From assembly GCA_030512295.1 (NCBI GenBank), contig JAULSR010000004.1:2108001-2172000 (forward strand): a stretch of 64,000 bases of DNA. Direction: 5' to 3'. Below the pieces are notes generated by a model. It worked only from the letters and a program-made list of their open reading frames with translations, made no database searches and was not told the DNA's origin. Position 1 is the stretch's first letter. The number at the start of each line of letters is the position of its first letter. Below, piece by piece: positions 35,737-47,814 of this stretch. The position numbers and the translations under genes were made by a program. The stretch is from Bombardia bombarda. Its lineage: Eukaryota > Ascomycota > Sordariomycetes > Sordariales > Lasiosphaeriaceae.

Positions 35737-37756
35737 ATGCCTTCCTTTTTTAACTGGAGGAAGATGTTGGGCTGGGATCGGCATCCCAGCCACAGACATC
35801 ACGAGCACTGGTGGTATGAGTCTCGTCGACGACGTGAGTCCAGCAATACCTCCTTCCACTTTACGCGCCATTTGTTACTTGGTTACTAACGACTGTCTTT
35901 CACCTTGCCCAGTCCTCCCAAGCTACCAAGATGACTACGTTGTCTCCGCCATCCCAGCGCCCATCGTCACCGAAATCGCTCTCCGCCTGCGCCACCTGAT
36001 CGAGGAATGCGTGCCCTGCGAACTAGACGAGGAGCAAATCACCCGCCCACACAGCCGGGTGATCACAAAGAAGGTGATCAAGGCCGCGAAAGAGGCGGGC
36101 GGACGCGACCACAAGTCCTGCGTGGTCTTCTGCCTGCTCGTCAACAAGCGCTGGTGGAAGCACCAGGCGCTCGTCGAGCTGTGGGACGCCGACCTGCACC
36201 AGCTGCGCGCCATGGCCTGCGAGGTCATCGCCAAGCAGCTGATCGAGGAGGAGGAGAACATCGACTGGCTGCTGCACAGCGTCCTGCTCAAGCGCTACTC
36301 CGTCATGATCGACGGCCAGCCCACGCCCCCGACCAACGTGATTGAGAAGGCGGTCGACCTGCACGCGCTCAAGGTCATCGGGTCGTCGGGGTACCAGAAG
36401 TGCGTCAGTTTCTTGTGGAAGGGCTGGCTGGTGCAGGATGAGAATGACCCGGCCACGTTTGTCGACTACAAGGGCAAGGACGACACGAGCTTCTGGGCCC
36501 ATCTGGATCCGGACCGCATGCGCGCGCCCATGTACCAGAATGCGACGCAGATGCTCATTTCGTTCATGTATCTGGCGCTGTACACGTCGGCCATCAACAC
36601 GGTCAACCCCGGCGGTGATATCGATGTTATCGAGGGGCTGCTGTATGTGTTTACGCTGGGGTTCATCTGCGACGAGCTCACCAAGTTCTGGAAGGCGGGC
36701 TGGTACATCTTGGGTTTCTGGAATGCCTTCAATGCGATTATGTACGGGCTGATGACGACGAGCTTGGTTCTGCGCTTCATTGCGCTGAGCCATGGCGTGG
36801 ACGACACTGATGGGCTGAGACACCACTTCAACACGCTCAGTTACAACTTCCTCGCCGTCAGCGCGCCCATGTTCTGGATCCGACTACTCCTGTACCTCGA
36901 CAGTTTCCGCTTCTTCGGCGCGATGCTCGTGGTGCTCAAGGTGATGATGAAGGAAAGCATCATCTTCTTCGCCCTGCTCGCGGTAATCGTCATCGGTTTC
37001 TTGCAAGCCTTCATCGGCCTCGACTACGCCGACGACCAGGTCGCGGGCGACACGGTCTTCATCATCCAGGCTATGGCCAACGCCGTCATGCAGAGCCCCG
37101 ACTTTACCGGCTTCGAAAAGTTCCAGCACCCCTTTGGCCTGATTCTCTACTACTGCTTCACGTTCGTCGTCATGGTGGTGCTGCTCAACATCCTCATCGC
37201 CCTGTACAACTCGGCCTACGAGGACATCTACGACAACGCCAACGACGAGTACCTGGCCATGCTGGCGCAAAAGACCATGATGTTTGTGCGCGCCCCCGAC
37301 GAGAACGTCTACATCCCGCCCTTCAACCTGATCGAGCTGTTCCTCGTCGCGCTGCCGTTCGAGTGGTGGGTCAGCAAGAAGAATTATGAGCGGATCAATG
37401 ACTACGTCATGGCCACTATCTACTCGCCGCTGCTGCTGGTGTCGGCCTACTTTGAGGTGAAGGTGGCGCGGGACATCAGCGCGAACCGGGCGAGGGGCGA
37501 CGGCGACGATGATACGATCGAGGAGTGGGAGCAGATGGACGGGCAGATTGACTTTGAGGCGGACGGCTGGAATAAGAAGGTCGAGACGGCCAAGAGTAAT
37601 CTGGAGGAGGAGCCGGCGGTGGCGGAGGTGCGGCAGCTGAGGGAGGAGGTGGATAGGTTGAAGACCTTGATTGAGGAGTTACATAAGGCTGTCGTGGGGC
37701 CGGGGGTTGGGAATGGTGCTGGGAAGGAGGCTGGTAATGGGGCCAGTAATGAGTAG
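35737..37756 (+). CDS. yvc1: Vacuolar TRP-type cation channel (Yvc1/TRPY1-like)
   Basis: Exons 35737..35833 and 35913..37756 encode 646 residues. The short first exon (MPSFFNWRKMLGWDRHPSH) joins the second over a 79-bp GTGAGT intron. The body has an N-terminal helical cytosolic part (LRHLIEECVPCELDEEQI), about six membrane helices, and the pore-side blocks FGAMLVVLKVMMKESIIFF and VMVVLLNILIALYNSAYEDI. The C-terminus has FVRAPDENVYIPPFNLIE and then an acidic region with a coiled coil (REEVDRLKTLIEELHKAV). This matches yeast Yvc1, which releases calcium from the vacuole after hyperosmotic shock; an acidic tail in the yeast protein senses calcium. Length is close to the family's. Function is inferred by homology, but the family call is firm. 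Confidence 0.93.
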
Positions 37757-40700
37757 GTAATAATTAGGGGTAAAAGCAGGTGTTGTTGATATGTCGGGTA
37801 TATTTTGCTTCTTACCATATGGCTTCTTTCATGATGGGTAAGATTGGTTCGGCTTCCATTTTGCGACAGCTTGGGTTCTTTTCAGCGTTGTTTTATACCT
37901 CTCTGATATATGGGTCATGTTCGGGCGTTTATCCGTGTTGGTAATATGGACAGATGTGAGCAAGGTAGGAAAATAATGGGTGACGAGGAACTAGGCTTCT
38001 TTGTTCGTTTCTTCGGCATAGCATGGTTAGGCATAAGAGGATAGTGAATTGTATAACGACAGGACATGATATCAGACTTCAACAACATAGTTTCTCTCTT
38101 TGTAATGCACAAACCTCCTGTCAAATGTCCTGTACAGTTCACCAATACAATGCAGGGTAGCAGGCTTGTAGAATTTGTCGGTTGGAATGCCCCGCCGTAT
38201 CGGGGCACAACCCCAAGAAGATTCAAGCTTCTATCTTCTAGCTAATACTTGAAGTGCGTTGTTGGTTCGGTGTATGATCTCATCCTGCTGGTGTAATAGA
38301 TCATATATATGCAGATAGAGAACTTTTAGACAATAAGATTGTTCCTCCCCGTAACGTGTCATGGAGCTCTCATTCTCGGATCAATCAATATCAAGGCAAA
38401 AACTTGTTCATGGTATCGAGTAAATCGTAGGTGAGCTCAATTCCAGTGGTCTCACCGCCTCCGAGGTGAGCGGGGGCCGAAGGCGCCGGCCTGGTCCTTC
38501 AATAGCGACCATATACATGACTGCCAGCCTGTCCCGGAGCTCATCTTTGGGGGCATTGGCGCGGCTGGGGTGGATCGTATCACTAAGAAAGTATAGAATC
38601 AATATTATAGTGAAAATGTAATGTACTTGCTTAAACAGACAACTACCTGGCCACGCCGCCTACCCGCCATCGCCATCTCAGGTTTTCGTCAGACCATAGC
38701 CTTTAGAAAAAGAATCAAACACTAACTCTGTACTCATGTTTGAGCCTCGTCTGATCAAAAGTGCTACCCTCTCGCGATATATGGCGAGCCATGAATGTGC
38801 TGATGATGGTGGTAGTGAGCGGTAAGGGAACGGGCAAACGGGCTCCGGCGGGTGCTGGGTATCGCGATGCCATGGGGATCGGAGTTTCTGCAACTCAACC
38901 ATCTAGCTTTCCGGTCGCGTTGTTATTTCTGCTACCCTGCAAAGATGCATTGCCTGCTCGGAAATTAGCAGAAGCTTCCTGGTGAGCTTCTGCGTGCGCA
39001 GCGTAACGCGTGGATCCGAGTCTGACATCTTGTGACGCTGATGGGGTTTAGTGGGTTGGCGTCTGAGCATAACAAATCAAGCCGTTTCGAGAGAGTAAAG
39101 TGACAGTTCGTCTTGTCGGGAGTTCAGTTGTCTCTAACGTTCAAGCTTTCAACGGGGGAGAGAAGCAGAGTGTTCCTGAAAGGCCCATAGGCAGAGCCGA
39201 GGAAACCTTGCTGCCTCCCCAAGCCCAGTTACGAGCCCAGGCCAGCTACAGCCCAAGACATGAACCGCAATCCAGGAGGCCGTCTGACACCGCCGGATAA
39301 AACTGCTGATAGTAGGGATCAGAAACAATCCGACGACTGGATTGCGAGTCAAGGATGTACCTAGGCGTGTCTTGTGAGGCGTTTGAAAAACTCGCTAGAG
39401 ATTTTGTAGAAGAAAACTGGCACTGAGGTAAGCGGTGCCGCACTCTCTGGCAAGACGAGCACGAACTGAACCAGGCAGTCAAGCCATAAGGTTGAAAGAT
39501 TGTACGGTCACGGACCTACGCCGCCCGCGAGAAGCAGCTGCTGCACGGTGGAATCCTCGGTCCAGACTGGCGATCTTCTTGCCAATGGGGAAGTACACTA
39601 CTGGATGACGATAAATGAATTAAAGTGCGGGCCGGTCAATGGCCGAAAAAGTTGCGGGCGACCTGTATGCAGGGCTTCTTTCCTCGTTGCTCGTGGCCAG
39701 GACGTAAAGGGGATCCAGCCTGAATGTACCTCCCCAAGATAAGTGTTATGAGGCGAGTCCCCCCCCGAAATTTAAGGTGAAGAAAATAAGCTTCACTAAC
39801 AGCGGAGCTATTTATGGTACTTGCTGCAGCAGATGGCAGACTGAAGCGAGGTGTAAGTCGTGTCAAAGTCGTACCTTCCTCGTTTTAGTTTTGTCCAGTT
39901 TGAGCTGAGTTGGAGATGTTCGAGCACGGTAATCTTCCACTAACCATTGCCGTAATGATGTGAGTGTATGGTTTCTGACTGTTTCCAAAGGAAACTCGTT
40001 GGTCTTTTCTCCCCCCACAAGGTCAGACTGCAGCATTAGCAAATGGAAGGCGATATGGTGACTCGTGACTGGGGTGATAGACCGGTTGCAACATGTCCTT
40101 GCAACAACAATTATCTTGGCAGGTGCTGGTGACGGGTGCTCGCGGATTCCGCCGCAGAGTCCGATCACGGCCTCCGCGAGCGTTGACACAACCGATGTCG
40201 CCGGATAAGCCGCGCACACGAGGTCGTTCATACCGGCAAGAATGCAGTAGCGGAGTAAGATTGGCTACAGTCGGCCATGAGCGGAAGGTGGTAGCTTTGA
40301 CCTAGCTAAGGTTGTGTGCGAAAAGAGGCTTGGAGGGCAGGAGCGACTACTGTGAGGCCTAACTAAAAGGGCATTCGCTGTGGAGCCAATAGGAGAGTCC
40401 TTCCGCCACGAGCTCGGTCCCGAGACGTACTTGGGACGACTACACTCGCACCTCCCCAAAATGAAAATGTCAACTCCATGGCCGGGAGGTAATCGTTGGC
40501 TTAACGGCTGAACCTTGCTGCCTATCTGTATCGTGTTCACACGGGTTCGTAACCTGCTTCAGAATCCACCTAACAGCCACTTACCTACGTAATCTCCTTA
40601 ATCTGCGTCAGCACGCAAGATGAAAAGGGACTCAAGGGTACTGCCTTAAGCTGGCGAGGCATAGAATCGATCAACCTATCGATCAACCTGTCGATCAGTA

Positions 40701-41270
40701 GCAGCGCCACCGTCTCCCACGCCTCACATAACCACTCTTTCATTTCCTCAATGTCCGAATCATTATTCTTCATACCTACCTACTTCAAGACCTTGAATTG
40801 CTATGAACAATACGGAAAGGAAAAGGATGAAGAGATCACAGGCTATCGCGAGCCTAGTATATAGGCATGCTGAGTAAGGCAGATAGATATGTGTATTCAT
40901 GAATGCACTTAGCATTTGCCAGTGTTGACACCATGCCGCTGGGCATCGTTACCACAAAGGCAACAAATAATTGTGCCCTCCTCTCACCTGATAACAATCT
41001 GTTGTTGATCAAAGATAGCCATGCTATTCCCAGTGATGAAAATTACCCAACAATCCAGCCAAAAATATCTCCCCTGCTGAACAAACGCCATTGTCACAGC
41101 CCAAGGTACCCAGTACCTTTTACCCAGCCGTCTCCCCGTCCACGAAATACCTGCTCTATTCCACCTCACTGTGGTGGGTCATAGTAAAGACTTGACGCCT
41201 CGTTGCTTTCAGCCCTGACCTGGACCACCCTGGCCTGGACTACATCCATGTTCAAGATTGAAAGCTCATC
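37757..41270. other. Long gene-poor spacer
   Basis: 3.5 kb between Yvc1 (plus) and family member A (minus). It marks the border between the conserved half and the accessory half. An ATG-started minus frame at 39863-40231 (122 residues) shows no motif and is not called. A three-unit ATCGATCAACCT tandem repeat lies at 40666-40697. No RNA gene or intact transposon is visible. Confidence 0.45.
40666..40697. repeat. 12-bp tandem repeat, about 2.7 units
   Basis: Two exact ATCGATCAACCT units followed by a partial third that differs at one base. Non-coding, upstream of nothing obvious. Confidence 0.8.
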
Positions 41271-43192
41271 TCAATGCTCGACTGGCCGCATCCATCGAAG
41301 GGATTCCACTTTGCAGCGCCCCATATGCAACCTGGCGAGCTCCAAGTCCTCCTCTGTCCATGGCTCTTGCTCAATGCCGTCGTCAATGACGAAATGCTCA
41401 GCCTGAGCAGGCGCTAAATAGGGGTACTGATAACTGATAGGAGTAGCCGGTATTGACGAGACACGGAAGTGATGCTCCATAGTCGAAGCCAGTAGAGCTT
41501 CCGGGAGTGAGTACGTTAAAATCGGCGATAGCATGACGCCGTTGATACTAAAATCCAGACTACGAACTGGAGAAGGCGTCAAACCGTCGTGGTGGCTGAT
41601 GCTAGTTGGCCGACTGGGTGAGGCTTGCAAGCTGGTATCGTTCGTAAACATGGAATATCCCTCATAGCTACGGTCGCTCGGCCGATTGACTGGGCGGCCC
41701 CAATCGTCGGTGCTGCCGTTATGAAGGAACATGTTTACCTCGTGGCCGTGATCGGGCAGAGCAGATGCCATCGGTGGCGTTGTTGGAATCGAATGCTGGC
41801 TTTGCAGGGCTGAGGACCGTGGAGGCTGCAAGGGTGAAGATTCCAGATGCGGTGATGACATGTGGTCGTCGGTCATCTCTACGCCTGCGCGGTGGAGTTG
41901 AGAAAACGACGCTTCAGCTGGCGAGGAGTTATTGTGCGAGGCGTATTCGATGGCGCCTTGGTTAACAATAGCTCGCTCATCTCTGGGAAGTGGAGAGGAA
42001 GAGAAAGCAGATGACATGGCATTCTTCAAGGAGTTAGGGGTGGCATGTTGGCTCTTAGCCACTCTTTTCTTCCTGGGAGTCCGCTTCGCATGTGGCTCGA
42101 TCTCTTCATCGTCGTCGTCGTCGTCGCCGTTGTTATCATCAGCGTCGTCCTCGCTGTAGTCAGGAAGACGAGCCTTCCTCTTACGTGGCGTGAACAGCTT
42201 TTTGCAGGCATGAAAGTTCATGTTCATTTGATACGCCTCCGGTGCCTTCGCCGGCTGATCCAGAGTGAGCTGCTCTCCTGTGCGGAGGCACTCCTTTGCC
42301 CGCCTACCAGCCGCGATGGTTTCTCCACGCTGATAGTTCAGCTTCTTGTTTCCTTCCTTTTTCTGTTGACAAGTAGTGTAAGCATATCAGTACGAAGTAA
42401 CACACTGCTTGCCTGGCCAGAACGTTGTCTTGGGATGGGACTCACTCTGAACTCTACATGCGGGGCTGAGGCAATCCGATCGCTGTAGTTTGCCCGCAGC
42501 AGGTCAGCCACCAGACCTTTCGAGCACTGATGACAGATCTATGGTTAACATTTGTTTCGTCATACAGAAGGAGCAGTGTGGATGAGAAAGAAGTTTCGTA
42601 CCGTGCAAGCCTCAATTATGTCCTCCCAACGCTCCTGGAAGGTGTCGTATTCTCGGTACTCTACATCGTGGCTCCATGGGCCGGCGTTTACCCTGCCGCT
42701 TTGGGCCTCTATGGCTGAGTTCTAGTTTGACAAACATGGAAGCGTTAGCGAACCATCACGGAGTCCCGAGAAGTTGTTGAGTTTGTTGATGGGATTGCTT
42801 ACCAACAGTTGCAAAGACGCAAGTCGAACCTCGAAGTTGGTCATGCTTTTCACATGCGCCACCTGGGCATTGTCGAAGAACCCTCTCTTCTCGCTATATT
42901 GAGGCTTGTCGATTATGCGAGAGTGATCTGTGATGGCTGCGACAGCTTGATCCAGGAGCTTGTTCTGGCCCTCGGCATCTGTTGGATGGTCAGAGGCATC
43001 TGCGACGTTGCGCTTGTCCCGCTTATCCAGCAACTGCATGTAGGCAGCTCGAGCTCCCGCAAGGTCGGCCACCCCGTGAGGGAAGAAGTTGAAGTTGGCC
43101 GGCATTCGTTGTTGGTTCAGTTGTCGGACCCAGTCGGTAGTCCATGGGTCTTCGCGCGCGCGAGCGTCGGGGGAAGGAACGTTTGAGTTCAT
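41271..43192 (-). CDS. Family member A: unknown, probably nuclear protein
   Basis: Exons 43192..42803, 42721..42602, 42538..42446 and 42362..41271 (introns 63-83 bp, all phase 0) encode 564 residues. I do not recognise a known family. Shared with B to E: the helical block before MTNFEVRLASLQLL; exon 2, which is exactly 120 nt and ends EYREYDTFQERWEDII; then CSKGLVADLL with RIASAPHVEF. A basic patch, TPRKRKARLPD, and a D/E run (DDDDDDEE) follow, then a long Ser/Pro-rich tail that ends in EQEPWTEEDLELARLHM. The basic patch and acidic tail suggest nuclear action (inference). It lies on the minus strand with a GGGAAA repeat about 140 bp upstream. Exon calls rest on canonical splice sites and continuous homology to B. 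Confidence 0.8.
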
Positions 43193-43593
43193 ATTGCTTT
43201 TGGGAGACAGCTCTTCCAGGGGACTGAAGTGTTGAGTTGAAGTTGTACCTGCGATGTCGCGACGTGGCGATGGTGATTTCCTGGTGTGCTCAGCGCCGGT
43301 TTAGCGATATGACACCGATCGATGGCGGTGGGAAAGGGAAAGGGAAAGGGAAAGGGAAAACAATGCTCGGGTTCGAGAAATTCAACGTTATCCGCTAGCA
43401 CTCTTCATTGAATTTATGGATTCTTGGTTTAGCGTCAAATCTTGGAGAAAGCCTGCTGGAAAGGCCTTGAAGGGCCGAGTATGAAGTAAACACCACGGGC
43501 GGAGGTGGTGTACCTGAGAGAGATAGGTCAAACCTCAACTTCGTTGCCCAGGCAAGCACATCACAGGTGAGGTGGACCATTCCACTGCCCTTG
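43193..43593. other. Promoter region of family member A
   Basis: 401 bp between the A start codon and the stop of the DUF3716-like gene, both on the minus strand. It holds a (GGGAAA)5 tract, see below. Confidence 0.5.
43330..43359. repeat. GGGAAA hexamer, five perfect units
   Basis: On the minus strand this is TTTCCC, a pyrimidine tract about 140 bp upstream of the A start codon. Pyrimidine tracts near fungal transcription starts are common; a regulatory role is only inferred. Confidence 0.9.
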
Positions 43594-44259
43594 TCACCCT
43601 CTGAGAACTTCCCAAAACCATCTGTACTCCCTGTTTGTTAGACCAAGGTAGGTAGTCGCCGATAGCCAGAGGGTCAAGGGACCTATCCTATCGGCACTGG
43701 ACCGTTTGCCCTTTAGTTGGCGCGCTGTTCTCACTTGGGTTAGAAGGGATGAATTGATCCGGTTGTGCCGGTGCTTGCGCTGACGAAAGCTGTATAGATT
43801 AGCCTTGCTTGAGAAGACGCAGTTCCTACAGGAGCGTTCCACCCAAGAAGGGCCTGTGGCACAGTCTGCGAAAGGCTTGCCGCCTTCCGAGCATCGAGTG
43901 CAAGGATGCAGACTCTGCTTCCCAAAAGCATTACTTAAAATTGCCTTGATATTGCGATTTGTGTTTATCCGTAAAACGTCTGTTTTGGGGTTGATACGCA
44001 AGTGGACGTCTCTACCGCCCTAATACCTGATCGATTCATAACCCGCATGAATATACAGGTAGTTCGAGAAGAGCTTGGAATCGCGTACAATCACTGTCTC
44101 TCGCGAGATGATCGCTTGCAATGCGTCGTGCTTCTTCCGGTGATATAATACGGTGGTCTTTGGAAGAGAAATGGAGGGATAGGCCGTATGCGTATCGACT
44201 CGAGTTATCAACTCCGCGATGAGACCGCTCAGGGGTGTTGGGGTAGTACCCAAAGTCAT
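43594..44259 (-). CDS. DUF3716-like small Cys-rich protein
   Basis: Modelled as two exons, 44259..44057 and 44011..43594, over a 45-bp GTATAT..GGTAG intron; 206 residues. Without the intron the frame meets TAG at 44020-44022 and then stays open in the same frame. The key feature is HPCTRCSEGGKPFADC followed by SCRNCVFSSKANLYSF. This resembles the DUF3716 pattern of ascomycetes (C-x2-C, a later C, then C-x2-C and a CSFR-like end). The last Cys of that pattern is Tyr here (YSFR). DUF3716 has no known function; paired Cys suggest zinc binding. The intron is at the short end for fungi, so a nonsense mutation (pseudogene) is the alternative. Confidence 0.5.
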
Positions 44260-45446
44260 ACTCTGAGCTGGGTAAGGACCGATGTCTAACCTCGGAGGAC
44301 CTGTGCTGCATATTAAAACAGTGAGTACTCTGGAGCTGAAATTCGATGTAATTAATACATAGTTGTAGACAACAGTGATGACGAGGAAGTGATCGCACCG
44401 CGTTAGAAGGAGGTGAACGCTCTGATCACCAGGTGGTGATCATAAAGGAGTCCAGAGGTAAGCTTAGAAACTTCAAGACTAGCACGCAAAATATAAAGGG
44501 TAGATGTCGAACTACCATTTAAATAATACTTAGTTCACATGCTTCATTGCGGCGTACACCGTGCAAGGCATTCAACCACACAAAACATCACATCACTTCA
44601 GCAAATGTTGTTGAGCATCTCTAAATTTATCTCTGGTGCTAAATCTGGGCGAGCTGGAAATATCTGCACCCATGACTAAATATGTTGACCCAAAGCCAGA
44701 CGCTTCCGTCCCCTGTCCATTACAGACTGACGCCATGCTTGTTGGGTATGATGATAAAAGAAAGAATACAAAAGTAAGATCTCCCTATGCAAAGCGCCGT
44801 GGTTCTCCGTCCATTACAGACCAAACTCCACGCTGCTTGGGTATCATGACAAAAAAAAGGAAAAAGAGAAGAATAGAAAACAAGCATAAATCCACTGCTA
44901 ATCTTAGATGCGTCAGATGTATTCCCGGATCCAGCGTAAACCGGACAGTCTGGGTGATATCATCATGGAGAAAAGACAGAATCTCCTCCAGCGCAGAAGA
45001 GATCCCCGTCTACCCAACGCCAAAGAAAAGAAAAAAGAAATAAGGCAAAGACCTGCCGTATGACTCGCACCCCCCCCCCGCCCCCCCTCCGAGTCCAGTT
45101 ATTGAGGCCAACCCGGCCAAGCAATGATAACAGACGAAAAAAAAAAAAAACTAGAGGAATAAAAAAAAAAATCCACATTTGGGCTCATGCCGGCCCATCA
45201 GAACCGAGCCCCAAGTCTCGCCATATGCTCCTCATTCAGATCTCCGCCATTCGCATCATGTTCGGCATTGTAAGCGCGCACGCCGTTCAGATCATCCATC
45301 AAAAGCCAGACTTGGTTCTCATAATCCTCAAAAAATAACTCCTGAGGCTGCATGTGCTCAAAAGCGGTGCCACCGAGTTGTTCTTCGGGATAGTAGTGCT
45401 CAACATGACCAACCTGTGCCTCTGTGCCGGCAGCGGCAGCTCCGTT
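44260..45446. other. Spacer between DUF3716-like gene and family member B
   Basis: 1.2 kb containing the DUF3716-like promoter and the B 3' UTR. It includes a degenerate direct repeat (next entry) and poly-A tracts at 45134-45170. The long plus-strand frame at 44636-45043 is low complexity and spans the repeat; I do not call it. Confidence 0.5.
44716..44858. repeat. Degenerate direct duplication, about 50 bp, offset about 93 bp
   Basis: The stretch beginning TCCATTACAGAC at 44716 recurs at 44809. Both copies continue with a GC(T/C)(T/G)-(T/C)TTGGGTAT-ATGA-like segment and an A-rich end. The copies differ at many sites, so the duplication is old. Non-coding. Confidence 0.65.
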
Positions 45447-47814
45447 CTAGGGAGCTGGCGCGGCGGTGGCGGCAGGTTGATCCTGAGCAACGTTCTCGTG
45501 GCGCTCGTCCATGTTAGCCGCCAGAGCAACGGGGCTGGGTGAGGGCGTCCGGAGGGGGTCTTCGTTCATGAAATTGATCCAAGTGTCCGCCATATCATCT
45601 GTGAATGAGATCTCATTGGACTCTGGCTGTTGCTGTGGCTCGGCCATCTCCATGTTCATGTTGGCACCTGCAGTGGCCGGAGGTGGCGGGGCCGACAAAG
45701 GTGCGTTCTGGGCACTCGTGGTAGAAGGCACCGGGCGAGCAGCCGGTGTTGGTGCGTATTGTGGCGAGGACATCGCAGGGGCATACATGGCTTGGAGCAT
45801 CTCAGGAGTGGCCACAGTTCGTGGTGCCGGTACAGACTTGATGTACTCTGCGAATGCATCTGGCGTCATCGAGGGAGGAGGTCCGGATGCTCGTGGAGCA
45901 GCTTGTGTCTGTGGCTGTTGCAAAGGAGGTGCGCTTGAACGAGTCGCAGGACGCGTCGTGGAAGCAGCCGTCGTCGGTGCCCGCAGCGACGAAGGTGCGC
46001 GTTGACGAGTTGGCGGGTGCATCGAGGCAGCAACCGGTGTCTGTGAGCGTTGCGAAGCTGGCGCGTTGACGGGAGTCATGGAGGGAGTAGCTGCGCCGGT
46101 TGCCGCAGACGGGAGAGACAGACCATCAGCGGTGAAGTTGTTTTGTGACGGGCCTGTGGCTAAGCCCCCAATGCTGTCATAGCCATGGGGCACTGGGGTC
46201 ACTAGAGAAGGTAGATGTGGCGACTGTACGTGCTGCGAGCCCCGTAATTGCGTCGAGTTTGATGAGCCGGCAGAGTCGGTCGGAGAAGGAAGGGCCAAGT
46301 GATGAGATGTCGACGAATGATGAATCTCAGTGGGGCCGCGATTTCCGGCTGTAGCTACTCGCTTGGGAGGCGGAGGTGCCAATGGGGCCTGGTCGGCGAG
46401 TCCAGGCTGCGAGTAGTTGTTGTTGTCTTCATGTGGCGGTTGGGTGGCCTTCCTCTTTCTGCTTGTGTTCTTCAGCCGCGCCTGAGCCAATGTCTTTCCC
46501 TTGTGGAAGTTCTTGTCCGACTGAAGGACAACCACAGGGATCTCGCGGCGGTCATCTGGCGGCTCATTCCTGGCGATTCTCCCAAGTCTCCGGTCATTTT
46601 GTGTTTTGAAGGCCCTTTTAGTGTTGGACTCGACGTTCTGTTCCTTGCGCTAATAAACACAGTATGTTAGTTCTGTACTCAGTGGTTCTGTACTCAGTGG
46701 AAGTTGAGTGGGGCATAAATGGCATAAATGTTTAAGCACTTACCCTATACTCCGCATAGGGGCCTGCGGCAATTCGGTAACACCAGGGCGCTGACAACAT
46801 GTCTTTGACAAAGGTTTTGGATTTCTAGAAACAGTAGTCTGTTAGCGTTCCGTGGATGCTTTTTCAGTAACTCGAGGATCAAATGAACCAGGTAGATGCT
46901 TACCCTTACGCCGCGTACCATGTCCGCCCACCGCTGGCTCCAGCTGGAATAGACACGGTAGTCAAGATCATAACAATAGGCGGGAGCCTCGATTTGTCCT
47001 TGGTGCGCCTTTATGGATGATTGCTAATACGTTGAAATAAATATCAAGTCAGCTCACTAAGCCTCATACGCAATTGATGGAACAATTAAGGGATATTAAG
47101 GAAAAGTATTCTTACCAGCAACCAATAGCTCATAAACTCGATATCGAAGGTTCCGAGTTCCCTGGCTCGTGTCACGTCCGAGTTCTCGCCACCATTTCTA
47201 TCAGGTCTCTCAATAAAACAAGAAAAGTCGCAAATGGCGCTGTACATCTCCTTCATCCGCGCCTTTTCCTCTTCAGATGATTGCGGCCAGTCGTTGACAA
47301 CATTCTGGACTGCCCTCTCACCGTCGAGCAAGGTGCAGTAGGCCGACCACGCGTGTTCAAAGTCCTTCAGACCCCCACTGATGAAATCTCTGTAGACCAT
47401 GCCGTCTGCCTCTAGACAGGTATTGATCCTGTCGTGAGTCCAGTTATAAATGGGCGCATCCTGAGGGGAAAACGGCTGAGGGTCGAGTCCGACTGCCTCA
47501 TATTGCTGAGTGCCGACGCTCATAAGGACATGGCCTGGAGGGGAATTGTCAAGAACGTGCTGAGTGTGTGAATCGGCTGACACGTGAGGGGGATAGGGAG
47601 CACGTGGGGGTTGTTGGGCAGGAAAGCCGGCCACTGGCTGGGACGGCATGGTCGGGTTTGACGCGAAGGAGGGCTGTTGATGAACTGAGAATTGTTGCAA
47701 ATCACCAATGTGGTCGCTCTGGCGCTGTCCGGCTCTCCATAACGCGGGTCCGTTGCTGGCAAAGTAATGTTCCTGGCCGGGTTGGCGGGGGAAGGTGTAC
47801 TGATGCTCAGCCAT
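45447..47814 (-). CDS. Family member B: unknown, probably nuclear protein
   Basis: Exons 47814..47116, 47023..46904, 46824..46744 and 46649..45447 encode 700 residues; introns are 79-94 bp, all phase 0. It follows member A domain for domain: DFEHAWSAYCTLLDGERAVQ, then GTFDIEFMSYWLL at the first exon end; exon 2 is exactly 120 nt and ends DYRVYSSWSQRWADMV; then KSKTFVKDMLSAPW and RIAAGPYAEYR; then FHKGKTLAQARLKNTSRKRKA. The N-terminus (about 140 residues) is Pro/Gln/His-rich, and the tail is Pro/Ala/Thr-rich with FTDDMADTWINFM, an acidic-aromatic stretch like an activation domain. Start 47814 is chosen; an in-frame ATG at 47871 would add 19 residues. Nuclear location and a regulatory role are inference. 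Confidence 0.8.

Noticed and set aside
1..38000. Secondary-metabolite cluster around the TauD and aldolase genes
   Set aside because: No synthase, transporter or pathway regulator is present; neighbours are unrelated housekeeping genes.
39863..40231. 122-codon minus frame with ATG
   Set aside because: No recognised motif or splice partner; may be chance.
44636..45043. 135-codon plus frame downstream of B
   Set aside because: Low complexity, Lys-rich end from A-rich DNA, and it spans a degenerate direct repeat.
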